DNA from: Nitrospira sp.
GTDB taxonomy: Bacteria > Nitrospirota > Nitrospiria > Nitrospirales > Nitrospiraceae
Direction: 5' to 3'
Length of the DNA stretch: 5,998 nt
Assembly: GCA_015904045.1 (NCBI GenBank)
Contig: JABMDG010000276.1
Location: 1 to 5,998 of the forward strand
Shown: positions 1-5,998 of the stretch, piece by piece
Position numbering within the stretch: the first letter of the stretch is position 1
How the letters are laid out: each line of letters begins with the position of its first letter
Program-made: the position numbers and the translations under genes
Notes under the pieces: model-generated
What the model was told of the DNA's origin: nothing
What the model saw: the letters and a program-made list of their open reading frames with translations, nothing else
Databases searched by the model: none

Positions 1-192
1 CGCGAATGCGGCAGCTTTGAAGCCCGGCTTGATCTGGCCGTCTTCATTCCACCAGGCAGCGCCCGATGTGGTGCCGGTCACGTTAGACGTCGTATCCGTG
101 ATCTGGTTGATTGTCCCTTTAATGGTGCAGCCGGTCGTTTGAAGGACGGCCAGCATCGCGGCAGCTAAGACAACCGGAGAGAAGGTTTTCAT
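1..192 (-). CDS. Small predicted lipoprotein, N-terminal part only
   Basis: The first 64 codons of a minus-strand gene are visible; the frame is open to the left edge, so the C-terminus is missing. The protein starts with a short one-lysine n-region (MKTFSP), a hydrophobic stretch at residues 7-17 and the sequence LQTTGC, so Cys22 is a candidate lipidated cysteine after signal peptidase II cleavage. The -3 residue is Thr rather than the usual Leu, so the lipobox is not ideal. The mature part is rich in Thr, Ser and Asn (residues 23-43) and then reads AAWWNEDGQIKPGFKAAAFA. I faintly recall small lipoproteins with a Thr-rich stretch followed by a W-x-x-DG segment in Geobacter-like bacteria, but cannot name the family. 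The start is well supported: AAGGAGG at 200-206 lies 7 nt before the ATG. Function unknown; cell-envelope location is inferred. Confidence 0.65.
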   Translation of the reverse strand, partial: MKTFSPVVLAAAMLAVLQTTGCTIKGTINQITDTTSNVTGTTSGAAWWNEDGQIKPGFKAAAFA

Positions 193-263
193 GGAAGTGC
201 CTCCTTCATCAATTAAGAAAGAATTGCCGGCGCGCGGTGCGCTCTATTGTCCACGGTCCCTAA

Positions 264-310
264 AGATCGCTCAACAGCCTACCGATAGGGAATCTATATG
301 AGATCGCTCA
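264..310. repeat. Pair of 10-bp direct repeats in divergent intergenic region
   Basis: AGATCGCTCA occurs exactly at 264-273 and again at 301-310, 37 bp apart start to start, between the divergent lipoprotein gene and the 331-residue protein gene. The first copy overlaps a possible -35 box and the second lies near the expected transcription start of the plus-strand gene. This arrangement would suit a pair of regulator half-sites, but two 10-mers alone could be chance. Confidence 0.4.
271..300 (+). promoter_or_regulatory. Possible sigma-70-type promoter for the 331-residue protein gene
   Basis: TCAACA at 271-276 resembles the -35 consensus (4 of 6) and TATATG at 295-300 resembles the -10 box, with an 18-nt spacer. 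This would start transcription near 306-308 and leave a leader of about 33 nt that carries the Shine-Dalgarno sequence of the gene at 340. Both boxes are weak matches, so this is a candidate only. Confidence 0.25.
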
Positions 311-339
311 TTCCGTCCATTCATTGAGGGGAACCCTAC

Positions 340-1335
340 ATGCCGACTCAAGCCTTGGCTCAATTCGACCCCAAACAGTTCTTTCACAGCCCTGCCGCAA
401 CCGGCACAAGCACGCACCGCTTGGATACCAAGGTCAGCGCCGTGGCGATCTCCAACGATCTTGAAGGGCGCCTCAGCGTCACAACCGCGGAAGGTGACAA
501 GATCACGCTCACGGCCGATCTTCAGTACGATTACCGCGCGGTGAACTATACCTCCAAAGTCCAAACCGACAATGGAACGGTGGATGTCAAAGCCAAGTAT
601 CTCGAGGCCTCGCTGAAACGAGAGGTCGGTGTCGCCGTTGACGGCGATCTGAATGAGCAGGAGTTGAAAGATCTTGAGAAGTTATTCCGCAACGTATCCA
701 ATATATTCCGAAAGTTCTTTTCAGGGCAAGATGAAGCGGCACTTGCCAAAACGGCACGATTGGCCGAGCGCTTCGGAAACTTATCTTCTCTCTCCAGCCT
801 GGATCTGAGTGTAGATGTCCAACGATCGGTCACGGTGCTGGCCGCGCAGATTGCGGCAGAGGTAACGGGGCAGCCAGCAGTGCCTCGCCCACAGGAGTCC
901 CAGACATCCACCGCACCATCCTCAACGGGTACCCAGGGTGGAGCGCCTGCGGCGGCAGCGGCGATCCCGCAACCGCCCACCGGTACCACGGCGCCCACCT
1001 TTCCTTCATCTGCTGCACCTGTTCAAAACCCTGCCGACGGAATCCGTCTCAGCGCACCGATACAGGAGGCCCAGGAGCCTGCCTCGTTGGTTCAACAGGT
1101 CTTCGATTCTCTGAAGAACGCACACGTGGAGACACGCAAGGTCCTAAAGCATCTGCCGAGTTTCCTGCAACAGCTTCGAGAAGATCTCGTCAAGGAATTG
1201 CGGCAGCGGCAGGAAGTTAAAGAACAGGGTGTCGAGCCACCGGTGAACCAGGTTCCACTGTCAACCAACAGCAGCCTTTTAGTTGCATATCAGGCTGTTC
1301 GTTACACGTCGATTTCGCTGTCGCTACATAGTTAA
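340..1335 (+). CDS. Conserved-looking hypothetical protein with Pro/Ala/Ser/Thr-rich linker
   Basis: 331 residues of unknown function. Visible organisation: an N-terminal polar segment (1-40); a short beta-like stretch with LEGRLSVTTAEGDKITLTAD (41-60); the segment VAVDGDLNEQELKDLEKLF (98-116), followed by an amphipathic helical region to about 175; a low-complexity Pro/Ala/Ser/Thr/Gly linker (about 178-235); a charged helical region with coiled-coil tendency (about 247-298); and a Ser-rich tail (306-331). The DGDLNE stretch looks like an EF-hand start, but the loop lacks the acidic residue at position 12, so calcium binding is not supported. No clear signal peptide or membrane segment is present. 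GAGGGG at 326-331, 8 nt before the ATG, supports the start. It stands alone on the plus strand, divergent from the lipoprotein and convergent with the adhesin-E-like gene. I do not recognise the family with certainty; similar proteins with a T-x-EGD motif occur as hypotheticals in environmental bacteria (recollection, not verified). Confidence 0.8.
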   Translation: MPTQALAQFDPKQFFHSPAATGTSTHRLDTKVSAVAISNDLEGRLSVTTAEGDKITLTADLQYDYRAVNYTSKVQTDNGTVDVKAKYLEASLKREVGVAVDGDLNEQELKDLEKLFRNVSNIFRKFFSGQDEAALAKTARLAERFGNLSSLSSLDLSVDVQRSVTVLAAQIAAEVTGQPAVPRPQESQTSTAPSSTGTQGGAPAAAAAIPQPPTGTTAPTFPSSAAPVQNPADGIRLSAPIQEAQEPASLVQQVFDSLKNAHVETRKVLKHLPSFLQQLREDLVKELRQRQEVKEQGVEPPVNQVPLSTNSSLLVAYQAVRYTSISLSLHS

Positions 1336-1363
1336 CGGGCGATATCACCTGGCGGGGGACGTT

Positions 1364-1789
1364 CTACTGTTTCCTGCACGCCATTTCCCACACACCCTGA
1401 CTCACGCTCTGCGGCTCAATTTCTCTCCACACATTCCCGGACGGATAGACGATTCCGGGGGTGCCTGTACCGGTTCCCATCGGCCCGTGAAAATCGGTCG
1501 CCGCCAATGATCGGACGCGCTTCCCCACACAATCGAATTGATTCGTGAACATTGTGGAGAAAAATCGGGTGGGGGAACGCCCGCCTTGCATCAACTTCCA
1601 GTCGATCAGAACAGATAGCGTCACCAACGTGTCATCTTTCCGAACCGAAGCCGAGTCGATATAGACCGTCCGGAGCCCTGGCGACTGATACGTTCCACCT
1701 ATCGGCACCCATTCCGCAGAGGTCGACCCTTCGCTGAGCCATGTCAGCAAGAGAATCGTCCATACCATCCCTAAAGAAACAGGCTTCAT
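1364..1789 (-). CDS. Secreted surface-adhesin-E-like protein
   Basis: 141 residues from the ATG at 1789. An N-terminal hydrophobic stretch (about residues 7-18) ends in STSA, predicting signal peptidase I cleavage after Ala25; the mature chain starts EWVPIGG. The mature part matches the layout of the surface-adhesin E domain (PF16747-type): a Trp near the start, a Y-I-D-S-A-S-V segment (43-49), a beta-rich V-T-L-S-V-L-I-D-W core (56-64), a Cys in NQFDC (Cys87) and a terminal W-E-M-A-C (Cys138). The two cysteines probably form a disulfide. Assignment is from pattern recall, so the family is likely but not certain. Its start shares one base with the radical SAM stop (TGATG at 1791-1787), with no good Shine-Dalgarno sequence of its own, so translation is probably coupled. 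A TTG at 1792 is an alternative start one codon upstream. The molecular role is unknown: a periplasmic or surface protein, with adhesion not demonstrated by the name. Confidence 0.8.
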   Translation of the reverse strand: MKPVSLGMVWTILLLTWLSEGSTSAEWVPIGGTYQSPGLRTVYIDSASVRKDDTLVTLSVLIDWKLMQGGRSPTRFFSTMFTNQFDCVGKRVRSLAATDFHGPMGTGTGTPGIVYPSGNVWREIEPQSVSQGVWEMACRKQ

Positions 1790-3258
1790 CAATCGATACG
1801 GGGCCTCGGTTGTATCTTTGACCGTAGCTGGTCAACACGGTCGGTGATGAAACTGAACCGCTTTTTCGGTGGATAGGGGAACCGATAGGCAATCGGTTCC
1901 TCTTGGGGCGGCAGATGGTTCATGTCCCGATAGACGTTCACCGGCGCAGAATCAGCCGCCAAGTGGAACATGGAGCGATAGCCCAGCCCGCAACCGGTGA
2001 TATTGAGCAGCTCCCCGAACCCGTTCTGAGAGGCCCGCTGGATTGCCCGCTGTCCAATTGATTTAAAGGAGTAGAATTGCCCCTTGGCCCACTTATGCCC
2101 CCAATACAGTTGTTCCACCGTCATCTTGGCCGGTTTGTACACGACGTGCTCGCCGGTATACGCCGTCCAGTTCTCGGTGAGAATCCGGCCCGCGGCCTTC
2201 AGTTCGGCAAACTGTTTGGTCCCCGGATAGGGCGTCATGATCCGCCAGAGTGCTCCGGCTAATCCCATCTTGGTAGCCCATTCCGCGGTCCGCTCGAAGT
2301 CGAACACGTCTTCATGGTCTAAGCCGCAGATAAAACCTGCGTGAATGTCGATTCCCTGATCGTGAATGCGCTTGATCATCTCCTCATACAGCTTGGCTTG
2401 GTTCTGCTTATCGACGGACTTGAGCGACTCTTGATTGATCGATTCGATGCCCATAAACATCGCCGAACACCCGGATTCCTTGAGGGTCTTAAGCAATTCA
2501 GGATGATGGGCGACGTACGTAGCGCTCATCTGGCTCATCCACTTCTTCCCGAGCGGTTTCATCGCCTGGCAGAGCTCTCGGGTATAGGCCGGGTCGGACA
2601 ACAAGTCGTCGTCCCAGAACATCACCATCGGCCCGTTCATTTTCTCGACGAGCTTCACGACATCGGCCGGCGGTTTTTTCCGGAACCCATATTGGCCGCC
2701 ACCTAAGGCCAAATGAATCGAGCAAAAAGTACATCGGTAATTGCACCCTCTCGTTGCCGTCAGGGCATCGCGGAACATGTAGCCCGGGGGCAAGAGATCC
2801 CAGCGTGGCGGCTTCTCATCCCATTTGTCGACCATGTACGGCATTCGGTACTGCTGTTCCATCATGCCCTTCTTGAAGTCCTCGATCAGCCGCGGGACGG
2901 TCAGTTCTCCTTCGCCGATCACGATCGCATCGGCATGCTTGATGGCCTCGTCAGGGAGCGTCGACGGATGAATGCCGCCGAGTACAACCTTGGCGCCGCG
3001 CTCACGGAACAACCGCGCAACCTCGTAGGCGCGAATCGCGACGACGGTGGTCACGGTGATAAACACCAAATCGTAGTCGCGGGTAAAATCCAGCGGTCCG
3101 ACGATTTCGTCCTGGATTTCGATGTCCCATTCATCTTCGGGAAGCAGCGCGGCCAGCGTGGGGAGGTTTAAATTAGGCGTGCGAAACAGTTTCCAGACCG
3201 AGTCCCATTTCTGATCTTCCGGATGAGGGATAACGAGACCGATCTTATGTCGTCCCAT
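1789..3258 (-). CDS. B12-binding-type (class B) radical SAM protein
   Basis: 489 residues. Residues 1-130 form a cobalamin-binding-type Rossmann region with the family signs LGGIHPSTLP (93-102) and VIGEGE (113-118). The radical SAM core follows, with the [4Fe-4S]-binding CxxxCxxC motif at Cys172, Cys176 and Cys179, then FWDDDLLSD (214-222), MGIES (269-273, SAM-binding region) and MTPYPGT (341-347). The C-terminal part (about 350-489) resembles the DUF4070-type tail found with this group. There is no DxHxxG motif, so any cobalamin would not be held by the classical histidine; this is common in the group. Relatives include hopanoid methylases (HpnP/HpnR) and BchE, but the substrate cannot be read here. 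No signal or membrane segment, so cytoplasmic. The ATG at 3258 is preferred over an in-frame GTG at 3270 because GGAGG lies between them. The gene is co-translated with the secreted protein downstream. Confidence 0.94.
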   Translation of the reverse strand: MGRHKIGLVIPHPEDQKWDSVWKLFRTPNLNLPTLAALLPEDEWDIEIQDEIVGPLDFTRDYDLVFITVTTVVAIRAYEVARLFRERGAKVVLGGIHPSTLPDEAIKHADAIVIGEGELTVPRLIEDFKKGMMEQQYRMPYMVDKWDEKPPRWDLLPPGYMFRDALTATRGCNYRCTFCSIHLALGGGQYGFRKKPPADVVKLVEKMNGPMVMFWDDDLLSDPAYTRELCQAMKPLGKKWMSQMSATYVAHHPELLKTLKESGCSAMFMGIESINQESLKSVDKQNQAKLYEEMIKRIHDQGIDIHAGFICGLDHEDVFDFERTAEWATKMGLAGALWRIMTPYPGTKQFAELKAAGRILTENWTAYTGEHVVYKPAKMTVEQLYWGHKWAKGQFYSFKSIGQRAIQRASQNGFGELLNITGCGLGYRSMFHLAADSAPVNVYRDMNHLPPQEEPIAYRFPYPPKKRFSFITDRVDQLRSKIQPRPRID

Positions 3259-3263
3259 AGGTG

Positions 3264-3268
3264 CCTCC
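3264..3268 (-). promoter_or_regulatory. Ribosome binding site that sets the radical SAM start
   Basis: GGAGG on the minus strand lies 5 nt before the ATG at 3258. The alternative in-frame GTG at 3270-3268 overlaps this site and has no comparable site upstream, so the shorter 489-residue product is favoured. Confidence 0.75.
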
Positions 3269-3315
3269 ACGCGCTCTGGTTAGTAGTGGTGCCCTGCCTG
3301 ACTGCTGGATCACTG

Positions 3316-3726
3316 TTACCGTCCTATCGTCCACGCGTCTCGGTTCGGAAAATCAATCAGGCTGCCAAGCGAATGAGTTCGGCCATCGTCGTACCGATGG
3401 TCCATCGGGTCAGGCGAGTAGGGGTTCCCGTACCGGCCGAACGGATGGTCGAACCAGTCCGGTTCGGGCGATGTTGTGCCCTGGCGCCTATTCCCGTAGA
3501 AGGAGAGCGGGCGGAACGCTTCAAAATTCGTTGCTGACTCCGGGCCATAGGGATTGCCGAACGGTTCCGGATATGAGATGTCGCGCTTGGTCGCGTCGGA
3601 CGGTTCAACACTCTCCATGTCGCCGATGATTGGGGGAGGCACGGGGGTGGGAACGGGGAGCTCGACCGTCTCAGCCCAGACCGTCAAGGGAAGACAGGCG
3701 AAAATGGCGGAGAGTAGCATTCTCAT
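3316..3726 (-). CDS. Small secreted protein with NPY/PDS-type motifs
   Basis: 136 residues, function unknown. The N-terminus MRMLLSAIFACLPLTVWA is a typical signal peptide with predicted cleavage after Ala18. A Pro-rich stretch follows (residues 23-33, PVPTPVPPP). The mature chain holds two related motifs: PFGNPYGPESATN (55-67) and HPFGRYGNPYSPDPMDH (94-110). These resemble the N-P-Y-x-P-D-S and G-R-Y-G-S-P-Y-S-P-D-S units repeated in small exported proteins of many bacteria (from recall); here there are only two degenerate copies. There are many Pro, Gly, Tyr and Asp residues and one Cys, inside the signal peptide, so the mature protein is probably flexible and without disulfides. GAAGG at 3733-3737, 6 nt before the ATG at 3726, supports the start; a second in-frame ATG at 3720 is less well placed. 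It lies 57 bp upstream of the radical SAM gene on the same strand, possibly in one operon. Confidence 0.78.
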   Translation of the reverse strand: MRMLLSAIFACLPLTVWAETVELPVPTPVPPPIIGDMESVEPSDATKRDISYPEPFGNPYGPESATNFEAFRPLSFYGNRRQGTTSPEPDWFDHPFGRYGNPYSPDPMDHRYDDGRTHSLGSLIDFPNRDAWTIGR

Positions 3727-3780
3727 CGCACACCTTCGAATTCAACCGGTGGTGGCAGCCTAACCGTTTCAAGATACGAG

Positions 3781-3818
3781 ATCAAGCCTCCCGCCCTGGC
3801 TGCGGAAAGCCTCTTGAT
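3781..3818 (-). terminator. Imperfect hairpin after the pyruvate kinase stop
   Basis: Four bases after the pyk stop the minus strand reads ATCAAG (3818-3813), paired with CTTGAT (3786-3781). An inner CCGC/GCGG stem (3805-3802 with 3794-3791) surrounds a 7-nt loop, with a few wobble pairs and a small bulge between the two stems. No run of T follows, so intrinsic termination is doubtful. It could be a weak or Rho-assisted end, or chance pairing. Confidence 0.3.
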
Positions 3819-3822
3819 AGAT

Positions 3823-5280
3823 TCATAGGACTTCCTGTAGCTTAACCAAGTTTGTCCCGCCCGGTTGGCCGACACGGGTTCCTGATACGATGACGATCTT
3901 CTCCCCCGTCTTGAGCAGCCCCGCTCGCGTTAATCGCCTCAGGGTTTTCGTTATTCGCGAATCGGTCTGCTGAATCTGCGGCATCGTGCAAGGACGTACG
4001 CCCCAGTAGAGAACCATTCGACGCCGCACAACTTCAAACGGGGTCACAGCAAGAATCGGCGCAGACGGCCGCTGCTTAGACATCAGGCGGGCGGTCGCGC
4101 CGCGTTCGCTGAAAGCCACGATCGCTCCGGCGGCAATCGCCCGGGCAGCCGAGGAGGCCGCCGCGCTGATCGCCTCGGGAAAAGACGGCACGTCGCTATC
4201 GGTGTGGCGTTTGAGAATCACCCCCGGCTCGGTTTCTTTTTCCGCCGCTCGGACGATCTGATCCATGACCTGAACTGTTTCGATCGGATGCGCCCCGATA
4301 GCCGTTTCCGCCGACAACATGACGGCATCGGTGCCGTCGAAGACGGCATTGGCGACATCCGAAGCCTCGGCTCTGGTGGGACGTAACGCCTGCGTCATCG
4401 ACTCGAGCATTTGCGTCGCGGTGATGACGAGACGGCGGTGGCGATTGGCCTTGGCAATGATCCGCTTCTGCAAAATCGGCACGGCCTCCGGCCCCATTTC
4501 CACACCAAGGTCTCCACGCGCGATCATCACACCGTCTGCTTCTTCCAAGATGGCATCTAGAGACGCCACCGCCTCGGCCCGTTCGATTTTGGCGATAATC
4601 GGCACATCGCCACCGCACGAGGCGATCAGTCTCTTAGCCGCTCGAATGTCCTCCGGTCCCTTGACGAAGGACAGCGCCATATAGTCCACGCCCTGTGCGA
4701 TGCCGAAGCGAATGTCGTTGCGATCCTTCCTGGTGAGGGCCGGCGCGCTGACACTGGTGCCGGGGAGATTGATCCCCTTGTGCGAGGTAATGCACCCCCC
4801 ACTCACGACCGTGCATTCGACGTCGCTGCCGGCAATACGATCGGCCACCAATTCGATGAGCCCGTCGTTGATCAAAATTCTGGCGCCGCGTCTGATATCC
4901 CGGGTCAGAGATGGGTAGGCGACCGGAATGTCAGGGATCGTCGATCGGCTGACAGCGGTAGAGTGAGTGCCTTGCAGACGTCTGACCACGGCCGTGGCCG
5001 TCCTCAGTCGCACAGTTTGGCCGGAACGAACCTCGATCCCGCCGTCGACGACTCCGCCGACTCGGATTCTGGGCCCCTGCAGATCTTGGATGATTGCGAC
5101 GGCGGTGCCTCGGCGTGCGGCCGCCCGGCGGATCGCCGCGATGGCCGCCGCATGAGACGCATGTGTGCCGTGCGAAAAATTCAGCCGCGCTGCATCCATC
5201 CCGCTGTCGATAAGACGAGTCAGGATCGTCGGCGACAGACTGGCTGGACCGATCGTGCAGACAATTTTGGCTTTGCGCAT
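3823..5280 (-). CDS. pyk: Pyruvate kinase
   Basis: 485 residues, the usual bacterial length. It transfers phosphate from phosphoenolpyruvate to ADP, giving pyruvate and ATP, the last step of glycolysis, in the cytoplasm. Family motifs are intact: KIVCTIGPAS (5-14); ARLNFSHG (31-38) with the substrate Arg32 and K+-site residues Asn34 and Ser36; DLQGPRIR (66-73); KGINLPG (168-174); IIAKIE (228-233) with catalytic Lys231 and metal ligand Glu233; ARGDLGVE (254-261) with metal ligand Asp257; ATQMLESM (288-295); and PTRAEASDVANAV (301-313). The C-terminal domain (about 355-485) ends with the expected GGTNLVKL. DLQGP is the form seen in E. coli PykA rather than the DTKGP of PykF, so it looks PykA-like; the allosteric effector cannot be read. 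I prefer the ATG at 5280, which matches the family N-terminus and has GGAA upstream; an ATG at 5292 adds four residues and lacks such a site. Confidence 0.97.
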   Translation of the reverse strand: MRKAKIVCTIGPASLSPTILTRLIDSGMDAARLNFSHGTHASHAAAIAAIRRAAARRGTAVAIIQDLQGPRIRVGGVVDGGIEVRSGQTVRLRTATAVVRRLQGTHSTAVSRSTIPDIPVAYPSLTRDIRRGARILINDGLIELVADRIAGSDVECTVVSGGCITSHKGINLPGTSVSAPALTRKDRNDIRFGIAQGVDYMALSFVKGPEDIRAAKRLIASCGGDVPIIAKIERAEAVASLDAILEEADGVMIARGDLGVEMGPEAVPILQKRIIAKANRHRRLVITATQMLESMTQALRPTRAEASDVANAVFDGTDAVMLSAETAIGAHPIETVQVMDQIVRAAEKETEPGVILKRHTDSDVPSFPEAISAAASSAARAIAAGAIVAFSERGATARLMSKQRPSAPILAVTPFEVVRRRMVLYWGVRPCTMPQIQQTDSRITKTLRRLTRAGLLKTGEKIVIVSGTRVGQPGGTNLVKLQEVL

Positions 5281-5286
5281 GGCCGA

Positions 5287-5290
5287 TTCC
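5287..5290 (-). promoter_or_regulatory. Weak ribosome binding site favouring the shorter pyk start
   Basis: GGAA on the minus strand sits 6 nt before the ATG at 5280. The bases before the alternative ATG at 5292 (CTGCCGGC) contain no purine-rich site. The choice also rests on alignment with the usual MRKTKIV-type N-terminus of pyruvate kinases. Confidence 0.45.
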
Positions 5291-5363
5291 ATGCCGGCAG
5301 CTTATCATCCGCCTACGCTGGACGCTACAGCGGTGAAGCCGTGAAGGACAAGGGCGTGTCGTT

Positions 5364-5998
5364 CTATGGAATCCGGAGGCCGATTGAAAAGGTGGCCGCG
5401 TACCCGTCGGCCTTCGGCGTAGGAGCCAGCAGCAGTTGGTCCCCGCCGTCTCGAAAGATGAAGTCATGACGGTTTCTCACTCGCCGGCGTCCCAGTGAGG
5501 AGTAGGGAAGGCTCGTGTGAACCTGATCTGTGAGCTCATCGGGAAAGTACACTTGCGAAGTAAACTCAAAGCTCTTCTTCGCCACCGGCGCGGTGCGAAT
5601 CTTAAAATGAATGTGGACGGTTCTGATCGGGTACCAGCCGGGATAGATTGTGAGGAATTGCGTGCTACCCCCTGCGTCGGTGATTTGACATCCGCGCAAA
5701 AACTTCTGCCCGAGCGTGTTGAACCCAGGATCCCGCACATCCGAATAGACTCCCATGGCGTCGCAGTGCCAGATGTCAATGAGAGCGCCAGACAGGGGAC
5801 GGCATGCGCCCGCACTGATGCGCATGACCTGAAACATCAGCGTCAGCGGTGTGCCCGGCTTGACCTGCCCGGTGGCTGGATCCGAGCGAATATCTGAACG
5901 GTTCAATTGCTCATCGACGAAATAGGGGCCTTCGGTTTGCTCAGGCCGAACGATACAGGAAGGCTCTGCCGCGCCGACAAACGTCAGCCTGGGAACCA
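5364..5998 (-). CDS. Intradiol ring-cleavage dioxygenase, 5' end outside window
   Basis: 211 codons are visible and the frame is open to the right edge, so the N-terminus is missing. A TTG at 5906 could be mistaken for a start, but the family motif begins upstream of it: RPEQTEGPYFVDEQL, then NRSDIR. The enzyme family uses non-haem Fe(III) to split catechol-type rings between the two hydroxyls. Counting from the first complete codon at the edge, the four iron ligands are present: Tyr84 in GVYSDV, Tyr122 in YPGWYP, and His128 and His130 in TVHIHF, with the conserved Arg125. IDIWHCDAMG (73-82) is the typical segment before the first Tyr. Only six residues separate Tyr122 from His128, fewer than in protocatechuate 3,4-dioxygenase PcaH, placing it with compact single-domain members whose substrates vary. 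Some of these are exported, but a signal peptide would lie outside the window. It ends 83 bp before the pyk start on the same strand. Confidence 0.93.
   Translation of the reverse strand, partial: VPRLTFVGAAEPSCIVRPEQTEGPYFVDEQLNRSDIRSDPATGQVKPGTPLTLMFQVMRISAGACRPLSGALIDIWHCDAMGVYSDVRDPGFNTLGQKFLRGCQITDAGGSTQFLTIYPGWYPIRTVHIHFKIRTAPVAKKSFEFTSQVYFPDELTDQVHTSLPYSSLGRRRVRNRHDFIFRDGGDQLLLAPTPKADGYAATFSIGLRIP

Noticed and set aside
637..672. Possible EF-hand calcium site (DGDLNEQEL) in the 331-residue protein
   Set aside because: Positions 1, 3 and 5 fit, but position 12 of the loop is Leu instead of Glu or Asp, so a canonical site is not supported.
546..998. A 150-codon minus-strand open frame inside the 331-residue protein gene
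   Set aside because: It reads as the antisense of the Pro/Ala-rich linker region, with low-complexity Ala/Gly/Val and Cys/Ser/Arg content and no ribosome binding site noted; the plus-strand frame is longer and better supported.
1336..1363. Bidirectional terminator between the convergent stops
   Set aside because: Only a 4-bp AACG/CGTT pairing could be found and no T-run follows on either strand.
2713..3171. A 152-codon plus-strand open frame opposite the radical SAM gene
   Set aside because: It lies wholly antisense to a clear radical SAM enzyme, including its cobalamin-binding-type region, and shows no family motif.
5281..5363. Terminator or promoter between the dioxygenase and pyruvate kinase genes
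   Set aside because: I found no stable hairpin with a T-run and no convincing -35/-10 pair in this 83-bp gap.
4780..5469. A 229-codon plus-strand open frame opposite pyruvate kinase
   Set aside because: It is antisense to a gene with all pyruvate kinase motifs; its composition (Arg, Asp, Ser-rich) is typical of a shadow frame and it has no recognisable domain.

Overview
The window looks like an ordinary bacterial chromosome segment of fairly high GC (my estimate is high fifties to about 60%, judged by eye). It contains seven protein-coding genes, two of them cut by the window edges, and no RNA gene, insertion sequence, prophage or CRISPR array that I can see. The mix of a cobalamin-binding-type radical SAM enzyme, a PykA-like pyruvate kinase, a compact intradiol dioxygenase and several small exported proteins of unknown function would fit a Nitrospira-like (Nitrospirota) or related environmental bacterium. 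That assignment is an inference from gene style, not a database result.

Layout. Positions 1-192 (minus) hold the start of a small predicted lipoprotein that runs off the left edge. A 147-bp divergent intergenic region (193-339) separates it from a plus-strand gene for a 331-residue protein of unknown function (340-1335). The other genes are all on the minus strand. Read in their direction of transcription they are: a 5'-truncated intradiol dioxygenase (5998-5364), pyruvate kinase (5280-3823), a small secreted protein with NPY-type motifs (3726-3316), a radical SAM enzyme (3258-1789), and a secreted surface-adhesin-E-like protein (1789-1364) whose start overlaps the radical SAM stop. The plus-strand gene and this minus-strand block converge with only 28 bp between their stops.

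How the genes may work together. The clearest unit is the radical SAM gene plus the adhesin-E-like gene, which share one base in a TGATG overlap and are very likely co-translated. The NPY-motif gene lies 57 bp upstream and may belong to the same transcript. Pyruvate kinase (glycolysis) and the aromatic-ring dioxygenase are neighbours on one strand, but nothing in the sequence links them functionally. No stretch longer than about 150 bp lacks a gene. I found no convincing new multi-gene system; the most curious items are the co-translated radical SAM/exported protein pair and a pair of 10-bp direct repeats in the divergent promoter region.
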